Position numbers and translations under genes: made by a program
The notes under the pieces: model-generated
Database searches by the model: none
What the model was told of the DNA's origin: nothing
What the model saw: only the letters and a program-made list of their open reading frames with translations
NCBI RefSeq assembly: GCF_900129685.1
Contig: NZ_FQWM01000001.1
Location: 434,001-498,000, forward strand
DNA length: 64,000 bases
Reading direction: 5' to 3'
Origin: Cognatishimia maritima
GTDB taxonomy: Bacteria > Pseudomonadota > Alphaproteobacteria > Rhodobacterales > Rhodobacteraceae
Part shown: positions 8,330 to 16,577 of the stretch, piece after piece
Position numbering within the stretch: position 1 is the stretch's first letter
Layout: every line of letters starts with the position of its first letter

Positions 8330-9202
8330 ATGAAAATTGGCTTTATCGGTTTGGGAAACATGGGTGGTCCAATGGCCGCGAATTTGGCCAAGGCGGGTCA
8401 CGAGGTTATCGGTTTTGATATGGCCTCGGTCGAGATTGACGGCGTCTCCCTTGCGTCGTCTGCTGCAGAGGCGGCCAAAGACGCAGAGGTCGTGATCACC
8501 ATGCTGCCCAACGGCCAAATCCTGCGCGCTGTTGCCAATGACATTCTCCCAGCCATGACCAAAGGCGCGGCCTTTGTGGATTGTTCGACTGTTGATGTCG
8601 ACAGCGCCAAAGCCGTGGCCGCGCAGGCCGAGGCGGCAGGCCTATTGGCCGTGGATGCGCCTGTTTCGGGCGGCGTTGGCGGCGCTGCGGCCGGCACGCT
8701 GACCTTCATGGCGGGCGGCAGTGCCGCGGCCTTTGCGAAGGCTGAGCCGCTTTTTGACATCATGGGCCAGAAGGCCGTGCATTGCGGCGACGCGGGTGCG
8801 GGACAGGCCGCCAAGATCTGCAACAATATGATCCTTGGCGTCACGATGATCGCCACCTGCGAGGCTTTTGCCTTGGCCGACAAACTGGGTCTGGACCGTC
8901 AAAAGATGTTTGACGTGGTCAGCACCTCCTCGGGCTATAGCTGGTCGATGAACGCCTACTGCCCTGCCCCCGGTGTCGGGCCGCAAAGCCCGGCGGACAA
9001 CAACTATCAACCTGGCTTTGCGGCGGAACTTATGCTGAAAGACCTGCGGCTGTCGCAACAGGCCGCCGATTCAGCAGATGCGGATACGCCGATGGGCCAA
9101 CTTGCCAGCGCGCTTTACGAACAGTTCGTTGAAAACGAAAATGGCTTGGGCATGGATTTCTCTGCCATGTTGCCCCGGTTTGAAAAGCGTGGGCGGAGTT
9201 GA
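8330..9202 (+). CDS. mmsB: 3-hydroxyisobutyrate dehydrogenase
   Basis: It oxidises 3-hydroxyisobutyrate to methylmalonate semialdehyde, the substrate of MmsA encoded 5 kb away. Of 290 residues, the first 25 form the Rossmann nucleotide loop GFIGLGNMGGPMAANLAKAG. DAPVSGGVGGAAAGTL (about 110-125) is the substrate-binding loop, and GAGQAAKICNNMILG near 161-175 contains the catalytic lysine. These are the beta-hydroxyacid dehydrogenase family signatures in the usual order. GGGAGAG precedes the ATG and overlaps the end of the previous gene. Confidence 0.95.
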   Translation: MKIGFIGLGNMGGPMAANLAKAGHEVIGFDMASVEIDGVSLASSAAEAAKDAEVVITMLPNGQILRAVANDILPAMTKGAAFVDCSTVDVDSAKAVAAQAEAAGLLAVDAPVSGGVGGAAAGTLTFMAGGSAAAFAKAEPLFDIMGQKAVHCGDAGAGQAAKICNNMILGVTMIATCEAFALADKLGLDRQKMFDVVSTSSGYSWSMNAYCPAPGVGPQSPADNNYQPGFAAELMLKDLRLSQQAADSADADTPMGQLASALYEQFVENENGLGMDFSAMLPRFEKRGRS

Positions 9203-9265
9203 TTTAGATCATATTCCACTAAAAGAATGTAATGTAGAAAACATCATCAACCGTAGAAGGAACAG

Positions 9266-9463
9266 ATGATGTTTTCCACAAATGTTGGCAATCTGGATCG
9301 TACCATTCGCATCGTCTTGGGGGCCCTGCTGGTCCTTGGCGCGCTGTTGGGGTACGGGCTTTGGATGTGGATCGGCGTGATCCCTCTGATCACCGGCCTT
9401 ATGAAAACCTGCCCAATATATTCACTGTTAGGCATGTCGACCTGTCCGCGTAAACAGGGGTGA
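9266..9463 (+). CDS. DUF2892 (YgaP-type) small membrane protein
   Basis: A 65-residue protein beginning NVGNLDRTIRIVLGALL, followed by two hydrophobic helices (about 13-30 and 33-45) and CPIYSLLGMSTCP near the C-terminus. This matches the DUF2892 transmembrane domain found alone or attached to rhodanese domains, where it sits in the inner membrane; its function is unknown. Two adjacent ATGs at 9266 and 9269 could start it; AAGGA lies just upstream. The two C-terminal cysteines are typical of the family. Confidence 0.85.
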   Translation: MMFSTNVGNLDRTIRIVLGALLVLGALLGYGLWMWIGVIPLITGLMKTCPIYSLLGMSTCPRKQG

Positions 9464-9471
9464 TCCCCAGA

Positions 9472-10245
9472 TTATTGCGACAAATTCTGAAGCGTGACGC
9501 GCGTGGCTTCGTCTGCGGGGAAGAACAATTCGATCCGCAGATCAGCCAAGGCGATGTCCTCTGTCGCGCCGAATTGGCTGATCGTTGAAAACAGCGACAA
9601 GTCTTGGCCGCCGACCCGATAGTGGGTCGGCATCATGGCGGGCAAGGCATAGACGTCGTGCGCGTCCTCAGGGGTGTTTGTGACCCGCTGCTCAAGCGCT
9701 GAAATCGCGGCCTCAAGAACAGAATCGCGCCCGAAATGTGCAAGCTCAGTCCGCAAACGGGCCAAAGCAAGCTGTTCGACGTCATCCAGGTTCAGGATAG
9801 CAGACCGCAGTGCCTCGTTAGACAGAAACGCATCCAGCAAGCTGTCCCCGCTTTGCAGCCCAGCGGCTCCGAACATGATTTCCGCAATCGGGTTCAGCGC
9901 CGCCAGCCGCCAATGCCGATCAAGCGCGATCGCCGGATAAGGCGCGTGACGGGTCAGCATCCAGTCCACGGCGGCCTTCATCGGGGCCATTTCTTCGGCA
10001 CTTAAAGCGCGTGCCTCATAGGCTGGCGCCAGCCCAGCAGAGGTCAACATCAAGTTGCGCGCCCCGCGCGGTACATCCAACTCTTCGCAAAGAGACTGCA
10101 CCATTGCCCGGCTAGGACGCGCGCGCCCGGTTTCTAGGAATGAGATATGGCGCGCGGAAACCCCAGCCGCCAAAGCGAGATCGAGCTGGCTGCGCCTACG
10201 CATACCGCGCCATGACTTGAGCGTTTCACCAAATTTCTGCGGCAT
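9472..10245 (-). CDS. XRE-type regulator with MmyB-like ligand domain
   Basis: A 257-residue transcription factor. Residues 1-65 form a Cro/C1 helix-turn-helix (FGETLKSWRGMRRRSQLDLALAAGVSARHISFLETGRARPS). The rest (about 80-245) matches the MmyB-like PAS-related ligand-binding domain, with LTRHAPYPAIALDRHWRLAALN as the usual opening. The start at ATG 10245 gives the canonical N-terminus; a longer frame to 10299 lacks a better ribosome site. It is divergent from a membrane-protein gene, and a perfect palindrome lies between them, so it probably regulates that gene and itself. Related actinobacterial proteins bind fatty acyl-CoA-like ligands; that is family knowledge only. Confidence 0.88.
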   Translation of the reverse strand: MPQKFGETLKSWRGMRRRSQLDLALAAGVSARHISFLETGRARPSRAMVQSLCEELDVPRGARNLMLTSAGLAPAYEARALSAEEMAPMKAAVDWMLTRHAPYPAIALDRHWRLAALNPIAEIMFGAAGLQSGDSLLDAFLSNEALRSAILNLDDVEQLALARLRTELAHFGRDSVLEAAISALEQRVTNTPEDAHDVYALPAMMPTHYRVGGQDLSLFSTISQFGATEDIALADLRIELFFPADEATRVTLQNLSQ

Positions 10246-10307
10246 GCGACATCCGATTCCTTCAAACGGCTTCTGCCCAAGCATAGCGAACATTTGCATG
10301 AGTTCAC

Positions 10308-10322
10308 TTACCTCTGAGGTAA
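10308..10322. promoter_or_regulatory. Perfect palindrome, likely operator of the MmyB-like regulator
   Basis: TTACCTC-T-GAGGTAA is a perfect 7+1+7 inverted repeat. It lies in the 141-bp divergent gap, 63 bp upstream of the regulator start and 65 bp upstream of the membrane-protein start. Its near-central position suits joint control. Confidence 0.6.
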
Positions 10323-10386
10323 TTGAGCCGTCTCGATAAAGGCCTCTACTTGGTCCGTGACACGCAGATCAACGAAAGGAATGTTC

Positions 10387-10833
10387 ATGACACACACCAC
10401 AGCAACCCGCGCCCTCCTTATCGCAAATGGATCAGGAATCGTTTTCGGAGCGATTATGGTCCTGTCCGTACTACTCGGTTCGCCCGCCCCGATGAATTTT
10501 GCTTTGGATCTGATTTATTTGCCGCTGGACGGCGCACAGCACCTTTCGGACGGACCAACCAGTCTTTTGACCGCAGTGTCTGGCGGCATCATGTTGGGCT
10601 TTTGCGTGATGGGCTGGTTGGTCACCCACCATATCTACCGCCGGGACCCAAGCTTAGGTGGCCGCATCATCGGGGTTAGTTTCTTTACGTGGTACGTCAG
10701 CGACAGCGCGGGGTCCATCGCTGCGGGCGCTTGGTTCAATGTCCCATTCAACAGCCTATTCTTGGCGCTCTTCCTCGTGCCTCTCGCGATGAACCGCTCC
10801 ACCCGGCAACAAACCGCTACCACAAAGGCATAA
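10387..10833 (+). CDS. Hypothetical four-helix membrane protein
   Basis: A 148-residue protein with four predicted membrane helices (about residues 8-30, 58-82, 92-110 and 115-135), a polar C-terminal tail and no recognised family. The start is set at ATG 10387 because AAAGGA lies at the right distance; frames beginning at 10357 or 10381 are less likely. It is divergent from the MmyB-like regulator and probably its target. A role in sensing or transport cannot be decided from the sequence. Confidence 0.7.
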   Translation: MTHTTATRALLIANGSGIVFGAIMVLSVLLGSPAPMNFALDLIYLPLDGAQHLSDGPTSLLTAVSGGIMLGFCVMGWLVTHHIYRRDPSLGGRIIGVSFFTWYVSDSAGSIAAGAWFNVPFNSLFLALFLVPLAMNRSTRQQTATTKA

Positions 10834-10897
10834 GGGAACTCCTGCTGCCCCTGATCGTTATTGCCATGTAGATGAAAGAAAACATCAGGAGGCGATG

Positions 10898-11293
10898 ATG
10901 AAATCGACAGCCCTAATTCTAAGCGCTGCCTTGGCGGCCACCCTACCCCTTGCAGGCTTTGCTGATCCGGGCAAAGGCAAGGGGAATGGCAAACACCATG
11001 TCAAACAATCGGTCGGAGACACCGCGCAGTTTTGCCCGCCGGGTTTGGCCAAAAAAGACCCGGCCTGCATTCCACCCGGTCAAGCGAAGAAGCACGTCGA
11101 CGAAGGGGAGGCCCCCTATTCCGAAGGTGACGTGATCGTCGTTGAGAACTACACGATCCTTGAGAACCCGGAACAGTATGATCTGGACCCAAATGAGGTC
11201 TACTATCGCGTCGGCGACTATATCTATCGCGTGGACCGCGACAGTGCAGAGGTTCTGGACCTGATTGGTGCAGTCACGGCCATCCTGAACTAA
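10898..11293 (+). CDS. RcnB-like small periplasmic protein
   Basis: A 131-residue protein with a clear signal peptide (KSTALILSAALAATLPLAGFA, cleavage near residue 22). The mature part starts Gly/Lys-rich (DPGKGKGNGKHH), then carries two similar segments, FCPPGLAKK and CIPPGQAKK. It ends with YYRVGDYIYRVDRDSAEVLDLIGAV, which resembles the C-terminal module of RcnB-type periplasmic proteins. The two cysteines could form a disulfide or bind metal; this is inference. I start at the second of two ATGs because AGGAGG is five bases upstream. A strong terminator follows. Confidence 0.75.
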   Translation: MKSTALILSAALAATLPLAGFADPGKGKGNGKHHVKQSVGDTAQFCPPGLAKKDPACIPPGQAKKHVDEGEAPYSEGDVIVVENYTILENPEQYDLDPNEVYYRVGDYIYRVDRDSAEVLDLIGAVTAILN

Positions 11294-11312
11294 CAGCGCA
11301 TATACGAACGAA

Positions 11313-11342
11313 AAAACGCGCCGAGACCCCTCGGCGCGTTTT
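11313..11342. terminator. Bidirectional terminator between the RcnB-like gene and uvrA
   Basis: A 13-bp perfect stem, AAAACGCGCCGAG / CTCGGCGCGTTTT, with a 4-base loop. It has A-runs and T-runs on both sides, so it can stop transcripts from the plus-strand gene and from uvrA on the minus strand. Confidence 0.9.
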
Positions 11343-11366
11343 ATACTTTCTGCTCAGGCGGATAGT

Positions 11367-14225
11367 CTATTCGGCGGCCACGCGTCTGGTATTCAGCATT
11401 TCTTTCAAATAGCGGCCTGTATGGCTGCGCGGCTCTTGGGCGACGTCCTCTGGCGTGCCCACAGCCACGATCTCGCCACCACCATCGCCGCCTTCAGGAC
11501 CGATGTCGATGATATGATCGGCGGTTTTCACCACGTCCAGGTTGTGTTCAATGACCACAACCGTATTGCCTTGGTCGACCAATTCATGCAGCACCTCAAG
11601 CAGCTTACGCACATCTTCGAAATGCAGACCGGTGGTTGGTTCGTCCAGAATATACAATGTACGCCCGGTAGAGCGTTTCGCGAGTTCCTTTGACAGTTTC
11701 ACGCGCTGCGCTTCGCCACCCGACAGCGTCGTTGCTTGCTGTCCGACCTTGATGTAGTCCAATCCAACGCGACTGAGCGCTTCCATCTTGTCGCGGATCG
11801 ACGGCACCGCTTTGAAAAACTCACGCGCATCTTCGACGGTCATGTCCAGCACATCCGCAATGGATTTGCCTTTGAACTTAATCTCTAGAGTCTCGCGGTT
11901 ATAGCGCGCGCCCTGGCAGGTCTCGCAGGTGACATAGACGTCGGGTAAGAAGTGCATTTCGATCTTAATGACGCCGTCGCCCTGACAGGCCTCACACCTT
12001 CCACCCTTGACGTTAAAGCTGAACCGCCCTGGCTTGTAGCCGCGCGTTTTCGCCTCTGGCAGACCCGCAAACCAATCTCGGATGGGCGTGAAGGCCCCGG
12101 TGTAGGTCGCTGGGTTTGACCGAGGAGTCCGGCCAATAGGGCGTTGGTCAATATCGATCACTTTGTCGAGGTGTTCGAGGCCCTTGATCGTCTCACAAGG
12201 CGCAGGCGTCTGCCGCGCGCCGTTCAAGCGCATTGAGGCTGTCTTGAACAGGGTTTCAATCGTCAGGGTGGACTTGCCACCGCCCGACACCCCAGTCACG
12301 CAGACAAACTTGCCCAGCGGGAAATCCGCCGTGACCTCTTTGAGGTTGTTGCCCGTCGCTTTGACGACGCTCAGCGTCTTACCGTTGCCCTCACGTCGTT
12401 CTCCCGGCACGCTGATTTCACGCGCACCCGACAGGTATTGGCCTGTGATCGACCCGGCATCGGCCTGAATTTCCGCAGGTGTGCCTTTGGACACCACCTG
12501 CCCGCCATGCACCCCGGCCCCCGGCCCGATGTCAAAGACATAGTCCGCCTCGCGGATCGCTTCCTCGTCGTGTTCCACCACGATCACGGTATTGCCCTGA
12601 TCGCGCAGGTTTTTCAGCGTGCCAAGCAGGCGGTCATTGTCGCGTTGATGCAGCCCAATCGAAGGCTCGTCCAGCACATACAGCACACCGGTTAGGCCCG
12701 ACCCAATTTGACTCGCCAAACGAATACGCTGGCTTTCACCACCAGACAGCGTGCCACTTGAACGTGACAGCGTAAGGTATTCTAATCCCACGTTATTCAG
12801 AAACCCAAGCCGCTCTTTGATCTCTTTGATGATCGCGCGGGCGATTTCGTTTTTCTGATTGGTCAGGCTGGCGGGAACCTCTTCCATCCAGTTTGCCGCC
12901 TCGCGGATCGACATTTGAACCACGTGACCCACGTGATTGCCCGCGATCTTAACGGCCAATGCCTCATCGCGCAGACGGTGGCCCCGACACGCCCCACAGG
13001 GACGGTTGTTCTGATAGCGCTCAAATTCTTCGCGAATCCAGTTGGAATCCGTCTCGCGATAGCGGCGTTCCATATTCGGAATGACCCCTTCGAAAACGCG
13101 TGTCACTTCGTAGACCCGCCCGCCTTCGTCATAGCGGAACTTGATCTCTTCCTCGCCAGATCCATAGAGGAACACCTGCTGCACATGGGCAGGCAGGTCT
13201 TTCCACGAGGTATTCTTGTCAAACTCGTAATGTTTGGCGATGGCTTCGATGGTCTGCAGGAAATAAGGCGACTTGCCTTTCCGCCATGGGGCCAGCGCGC
13301 CGTCATAGATTTTCAGCGTCGCGTCGGGCACCACCAGACGTTCGTCAAAGTAAAGTTCTTTGCCAAGGCCGTCACATTCCGGGCAGGCCCCGAAAGGCGC
13401 GTTGAACGAAAACAGGCGCGGCTCGATCTCGGGAATCGTAAAGCCGCTGACCGGGCAAGCGAAGTTCTCCGAAAACGTTAGGCGTTCCGGGTCGCCCTCT
13501 TTCGGCGCGGTCTCTAGAATGGCGATGCCGTCCGCCAGATCAAGCGCGGTGCGCAGGCTGTCAGCCAACCGAGTTTCTAGGCCCTCTCGGACAACGATCC
13601 GATCCACAACAACGTCGATGTCGTGACGGTATTTCTTGTCCAATGTGGGCGGCGTGTCGAGGTCGTGGAACTCTCCATCCACCTTTACGCGCTGAAATCC
13701 CTGCTTCCGCAGTTCGAGGAATTCTTTTTTGTATTCACCTTTGCGGTCCCGCACGATGGGGGCCAGCAGATAGCCGCGCGTGCCCTCTTCTAAGTGCATG
13801 ATCCGGTCAACCATGTCCTGCACCTGTTGCGCCTCAATCGGAAGGCCCGTGGCTGGCGAATAGGGCGTCCCCACCCGCGCGAAAAGCAGGCGCATGTAAT
13901 CGTAAATTTCCGTCACGGTCCCCACGGTCGAACGTGGATTTTTGGACGTGGTTTTCTGTTCGATCGAAATCGCCGGGCTTAGGCCGCTGATGTGATCCAC
14001 ATCGGGCTTTTCCATCATATCAAGGAACTGCCGCGCATAGGCCGATAGGCTTTCAACATAACGGCGCTGACCCTCGGCATAGATCGTGTCAAAGGCCAAA
14101 GAGGATTTCCCCGACCCCGAAAGACCCGTGATCACCACCAACTGGTCGCGCGGAATATCGACGTCAATGGACTTAAGATTATGCTCGCGCGCGCCGCGCA
14201 CTTCGATGTTTTTCAGTTCAGGCAT
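11367..14225 (-). CDS. uvrA: Excinuclease ABC subunit A
   Basis: UvrA recognises bulky DNA lesions and loads UvrB in nucleotide excision repair. The 952-residue protein has two ABC ATPase modules: Walker [10 protein letters not shown] near residue 33 and GVSGGGKST near 640, with signature motifs LSGGESQR and LSGGEAQR. The zinc-binding CxxC pairs are visible (CPECDGLG near 283; CEACQGDG and CETCQGAR near 740-767). The ATG at 14225 gives the canonical [18 protein letters not shown] start; a longer frame upstream runs through the SOS box and is not used. It is regulated by LexA judging from the box at 14291. Confidence 0.98.
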   Translation of the reverse strand: MPELKNIEVRGAREHNLKSIDVDIPRDQLVVITGLSGSGKSSLAFDTIYAEGQRRYVESLSAYARQFLDMMEKPDVDHISGLSPAISIEQKTTSKNPRSTVGTVTEIYDYMRLLFARVGTPYSPATGLPIEAQQVQDMVDRIMHLEEGTRGYLLAPIVRDRKGEYKKEFLELRKQGFQRVKVDGEFHDLDTPPTLDKKYRHDIDVVVDRIVVREGLETRLADSLRTALDLADGIAILETAPKEGDPERLTFSENFACPVSGFTIPEIEPRLFSFNAPFGACPECDGLGKELYFDERLVVPDATLKIYDGALAPWRKGKSPYFLQTIEAIAKHYEFDKNTSWKDLPAHVQQVFLYGSGEEEIKFRYDEGGRVYEVTRVFEGVIPNMERRYRETDSNWIREEFERYQNNRPCGACRGHRLRDEALAVKIAGNHVGHVVQMSIREAANWMEEVPASLTNQKNEIARAIIKEIKERLGFLNNVGLEYLTLSRSSGTLSGGESQRIRLASQIGSGLTGVLYVLDEPSIGLHQRDNDRLLGTLKNLRDQGNTVIVVEHDEEAIREADYVFDIGPGAGVHGGQVVSKGTPAEIQADAGSITGQYLSGAREISVPGERREGNGKTLSVVKATGNNLKEVTADFPLGKFVCVTGVSGGGKSTLTIETLFKTASMRLNGARQTPAPCETIKGLEHLDKVIDIDQRPIGRTPRSNPATYTGAFTPIRDWFAGLPEAKTRGYKPGRFSFNVKGGRCEACQGDGVIKIEMHFLPDVYVTCETCQGARYNRETLEIKFKGKSIADVLDMTVEDAREFFKAVPSIRDKMEALSRVGLDYIKVGQQATTLSGGEAQRVKLSKELAKRSTGRTLYILDEPTTGLHFEDVRKLLEVLHELVDQGNTVVVIEHNLDVVKTADHIIDIGPEGGDGGGEIVAVGTPEDVAQEPRSHTGRYLKEMLNTRRVAAE

Positions 14226-14290
14226 AAAGGCCCCCAAATGCAGCCCGTTACAGATAGGTCGCCGGGCCCGACTCTCCAATAGCAAAAAGT

Positions 14291-14305
14291 GAACAAAATA
14301 TGAAC
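14291..14305. promoter_or_regulatory. LexA (SOS) box upstream of uvrA
   Basis: GAAC-AAAATAT-GAAC is an exact match to the direct-repeat GAAC-N7-GAAC operator known for LexA in alphaproteobacteria. It lies 66 bp upstream of the uvrA start codon, where it would overlap the promoter. Confidence 0.88.
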
Positions 14306-14452
14306 ACCCAATCACTTATTTATGGAGTCGTCCCCTGAACTAAAGTGAAATGCAAGGCGCGAAGCTTCAAAACCGCGATACCACTCTTGCCGCTGCCGAA
14401 ATCTGTCAACAGGTTTAGCATTCTCCGAAGGAATGAGTGTTCCCATTGACCT

Positions 14453-14509
14453 GCGCCCGAACCGAGGGGCGGGAGCAAAGCGCCCGCCCCGTGGGGGTGG
14501 TTCGGGCGC
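14453..14509. repeat. Nested GC-rich inverted repeat
   Basis: The outer arms GCGCCCGAACC (14453-14463) and GGTTCGGGCGC (14499-14509) are perfect complements. They enclose an inner pair, GGGGCGGG (14466-14473) and CCCGCCCC (14483-14490). It lies in the 322-bp gap between the methyltransferase and uvrA, which otherwise holds only the LexA box and the next hairpin. It may be a terminator element or a dispersed intergenic repeat. Confidence 0.7.
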
Positions 14510-14510
14510 T

Positions 14511-14531
14511 GCCAAAGCTTTTTGCTTTGGC
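14511..14531 (-). terminator. Hairpin after the methyltransferase gene
   Basis: GCCAAAGC-TTTTT-GCTTTGGC forms an 8-bp perfect stem, 17 bp downstream of the methyltransferase stop on the minus strand. There is no clean U tract after it, so termination strength is uncertain; the nested GC-rich stem next to it may help. Confidence 0.6.
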
Positions 14532-14547
14532 AATTGGCAACTATGCA

Positions 14548-15108
14548 CTATGCCTTCCGCGCTAATCCCCAAGTCACGATCGGAAAGGCCTTATCGTTCT
14601 CCAACGGGTCTGTATCTGCATCATATTCCGGCGGCCAGCTTTCTTCGAGATTGCGCGCCGCTGCGTGACGGTTGCCCCAAGCTGCCGTCCGAATGTCGTC
14701 TTCCGGGAAACCCACTTCGATCAAGAAGTTCCTCAATCCCCGTGCCGACCAGCGCGTGCAGTCATGCGGGGCTGCGTGGTACGGCACGTGAAATGGTACG
14801 GCCAGCCAGAAATACCCGCCGGGGCGCAGCATCTCCATCACGTGTTTGGTGGCCGCGTAGGGACGATCCAGATGCTCCCAGACTTGGTTGGCAAGAATCA
14901 GGTCATATTTCAAAACCTCACCGTCGGCGTAGCGCACAGGCCCCTTGCAAATGTCATGGGCGGGGAATTTGTACTGCACATAGGACTTGGTCTTAAGGTT
15001 CATCCCCCATTGGCCGGAAATCTCGGCCACGTCCATGTCTTCGGCGCCGATTTCTTCCATCAAACGACGGCTGCGGCGGTTCATAATCACCCGGTTCAGG
15101 CTTGGCAT
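14548..15108 (-). CDS. SAM-dependent methyltransferase, class I
   Basis: A 186-residue protein with a Methyltransf_11-like core. YDLILANQVWEHLDRPYAATKHVMEMLRPGGYFWLAVP (about 68-105) covers the post-motif I aspartate and the strand 4-5 region. The first SAM loop is degenerate (EDMDVAEISGQWG) instead of a GxGxG. The C-terminal HDCTRWSARGLRNFLIEVGF is typical of methyltransferases acting on glycans or small molecules. The start at 15108 lies 20 bp after the lpd stop, so the two genes are likely cotranscribed. The substrate is unknown. Confidence 0.8.
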   Translation of the reverse strand: MPSLNRVIMNRRSRRLMEEIGAEDMDVAEISGQWGMNLKTKSYVQYKFPAHDICKGPVRYADGEVLKYDLILANQVWEHLDRPYAATKHVMEMLRPGGYFWLAVPFHVPYHAAPHDCTRWSARGLRNFLIEVGFPEDDIRTAAWGNRHAAARNLEESWPPEYDADTDPLENDKAFPIVTWGLARKA

Positions 15109-15127
15109 TCGGTCAATCCGTTCCGTG

Positions 15128-16522
15128 TCAGATGTGAATGGCGCGCCCATAAGCGTCCAGAACACTTTCGTGCATCATCTCGCTAAGGGTCGGATGCGGG
15201 AAAACCGTTTCCATCAACTCAGCTTCGGTGGTTTCCAGCGTGCGACCCACCACATAGCCCTGGATCATCTCTGTCACCTCAGCCCCGACCATATGTGCAC
15301 CAAGCAATTCGCCCGTTTTGGCGTCAAAGACGGTTTTCACCATGCCTTCGGGCTCACCCAAGGCGATGGCCTTGCCGTTGCCAATGAAGGGGAAGCGGCC
15401 GACCTTGATGTCATAGCCCGCGTCCTTTGCTTTGGCTTCCGTCATCCCGACCGAGGCGACCTGCGGGTGGCAATAGGTGCAGCCAGCGATGCTTTCGGGT
15501 TTGACGGGATGCGGTTTGCCGCCCGCAATCAATTCGGCAATCATCACGCCTTCGTGGCTGGCCTTATGCGCCAGCCAAGGCGCGCCGGCGACGTCCCCAA
15601 TGGCATAAAGGCCATCAACTCCTGTGCGGCAGTATTCATCTGTCACGATATGCGTGCGGTCGACCTTGACGCCTAGCCCGTCAAGCCCAAGCCCTTCGAC
15701 ATTGCCGACGATGCCCACGGCGGAAATCACGCTGTCAAAGTCGTGTTTCTCGACCTTGCCGCCGACCTCGATATGCGCCGTCACCTTGCCCTTGCCGCGA
15801 TCCAATTGTTTGACCGCCGCCTTTTCCATGATTTTCATGCCCTGCTTTTGGAAGGACTTTTTGGCAAAGGCGGAAATCTCTGCATCTTCGACGGGCAGGA
15901 TACGATCCATGACTTCAACGACCGTCGTTTCTGCACCCAAGGTATTGTAGAAGCTTGCAAATTCGATCCCGATGGCGCCTGAGCCAATCACCAGCAGCTT
16001 CTTGGGCATCCGCGGCGGCTGCAGCGCGTGTTTGTATGTCCAGACCAGATCGCCGTCTGCTTCCAAGCCCGGCAACTCCCGCGCCCGCGCGCCGGTGGCA
16101 ATCACGATGTGTTTTGACGTCAGCTCTTCGGTGCCTTTGTCGGTTTTGACCGAAACCTTGCCTTTCGCGGGTAAGGTCGCCTCTCCCATAAAGGTCGTGA
16201 CTTTGTTTTTCTTCATCAGATGGCCGATGCCGGAATTCAATTGTTTGGCCACACCACGCGAACGTTTTACCACCGCGTCGAGGTCGTAAGAGACATTCTC
16301 GGCGCTTAGCCCGTAGTCCTTCGCGTGGTTCATCAAGTGAAACACTTCTGAGGACCGCAGCAACGCTTTGGTCGGGATACAACCCCAGTTCAGGCAGATG
16401 CCGCCCATATGCTCGCGTTCGACAATTGCGACCTTCAGACCAAGTTGCGCCCCCCGGATTGCCGCCACATAGCCCCCGGGCCCCGCACCGATTACGATCA
16501 TGTCAAAGGATTTTGCGGCCAT
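15128..16522 (-). CDS. lpd: Dihydrolipoyl dehydrogenase (E3)
   Basis: The flavoprotein that reoxidises lipoyl groups of 2-oxoacid dehydrogenase complexes with NAD+. Its 464 residues show the FAD loop VIGAGPGGYVAAIRG near 10-24, the redox-active pair C43/C48 in GGICLNWGCIPTKALL, the NAD loop VIGSGAIGIEFASF, and the C-terminal HPTLSEMMHE with the catalytic His-Glu pair. It lies 21 kb from the pdhABC operon in this window; the usual neighbours of such E3 genes are missing. A GGGAGGAC ribosome site precedes the ATG. Confidence 0.96.
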   Translation of the reverse strand: MAAKSFDMIVIGAGPGGYVAAIRGAQLGLKVAIVEREHMGGICLNWGCIPTKALLRSSEVFHLMNHAKDYGLSAENVSYDLDAVVKRSRGVAKQLNSGIGHLMKKNKVTTFMGEATLPAKGKVSVKTDKGTEELTSKHIVIATGARARELPGLEADGDLVWTYKHALQPPRMPKKLLVIGSGAIGIEFASFYNTLGAETTVVEVMDRILPVEDAEISAFAKKSFQKQGMKIMEKAAVKQLDRGKGKVTAHIEVGGKVEKHDFDSVISAVGIVGNVEGLGLDGLGVKVDRTHIVTDEYCRTGVDGLYAIGDVAGAPWLAHKASHEGVMIAELIAGGKPHPVKPESIAGCTYCHPQVASVGMTEAKAKDAGYDIKVGRFPFIGNGKAIALGEPEGMVKTVFDAKTGELLGAHMVGAEVTEMIQGYVVGRTLETTEAELMETVFPHPTLSEMMHESVLDAYGRAIHI

Positions 16523-16577
16523 GTGGTCCTCCCGTTAAGTGTTTCAAGAACCTTACGAAGGTGGTCGCGAAGTGCAA

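Noticed and set aside
7298-8518. 406-codon minus-strand frame over the hydroxyisobutyryl-CoA hydrolase gene
   Set aside because: His/Arg-rich shadow of a well-supported gene, crossing the junction with mmsB.
14987-15676. Plus-strand frame of 229 codons across lpd and the methyltransferase
   Set aside because: Antisense to both genes, no motif, no ribosome site.
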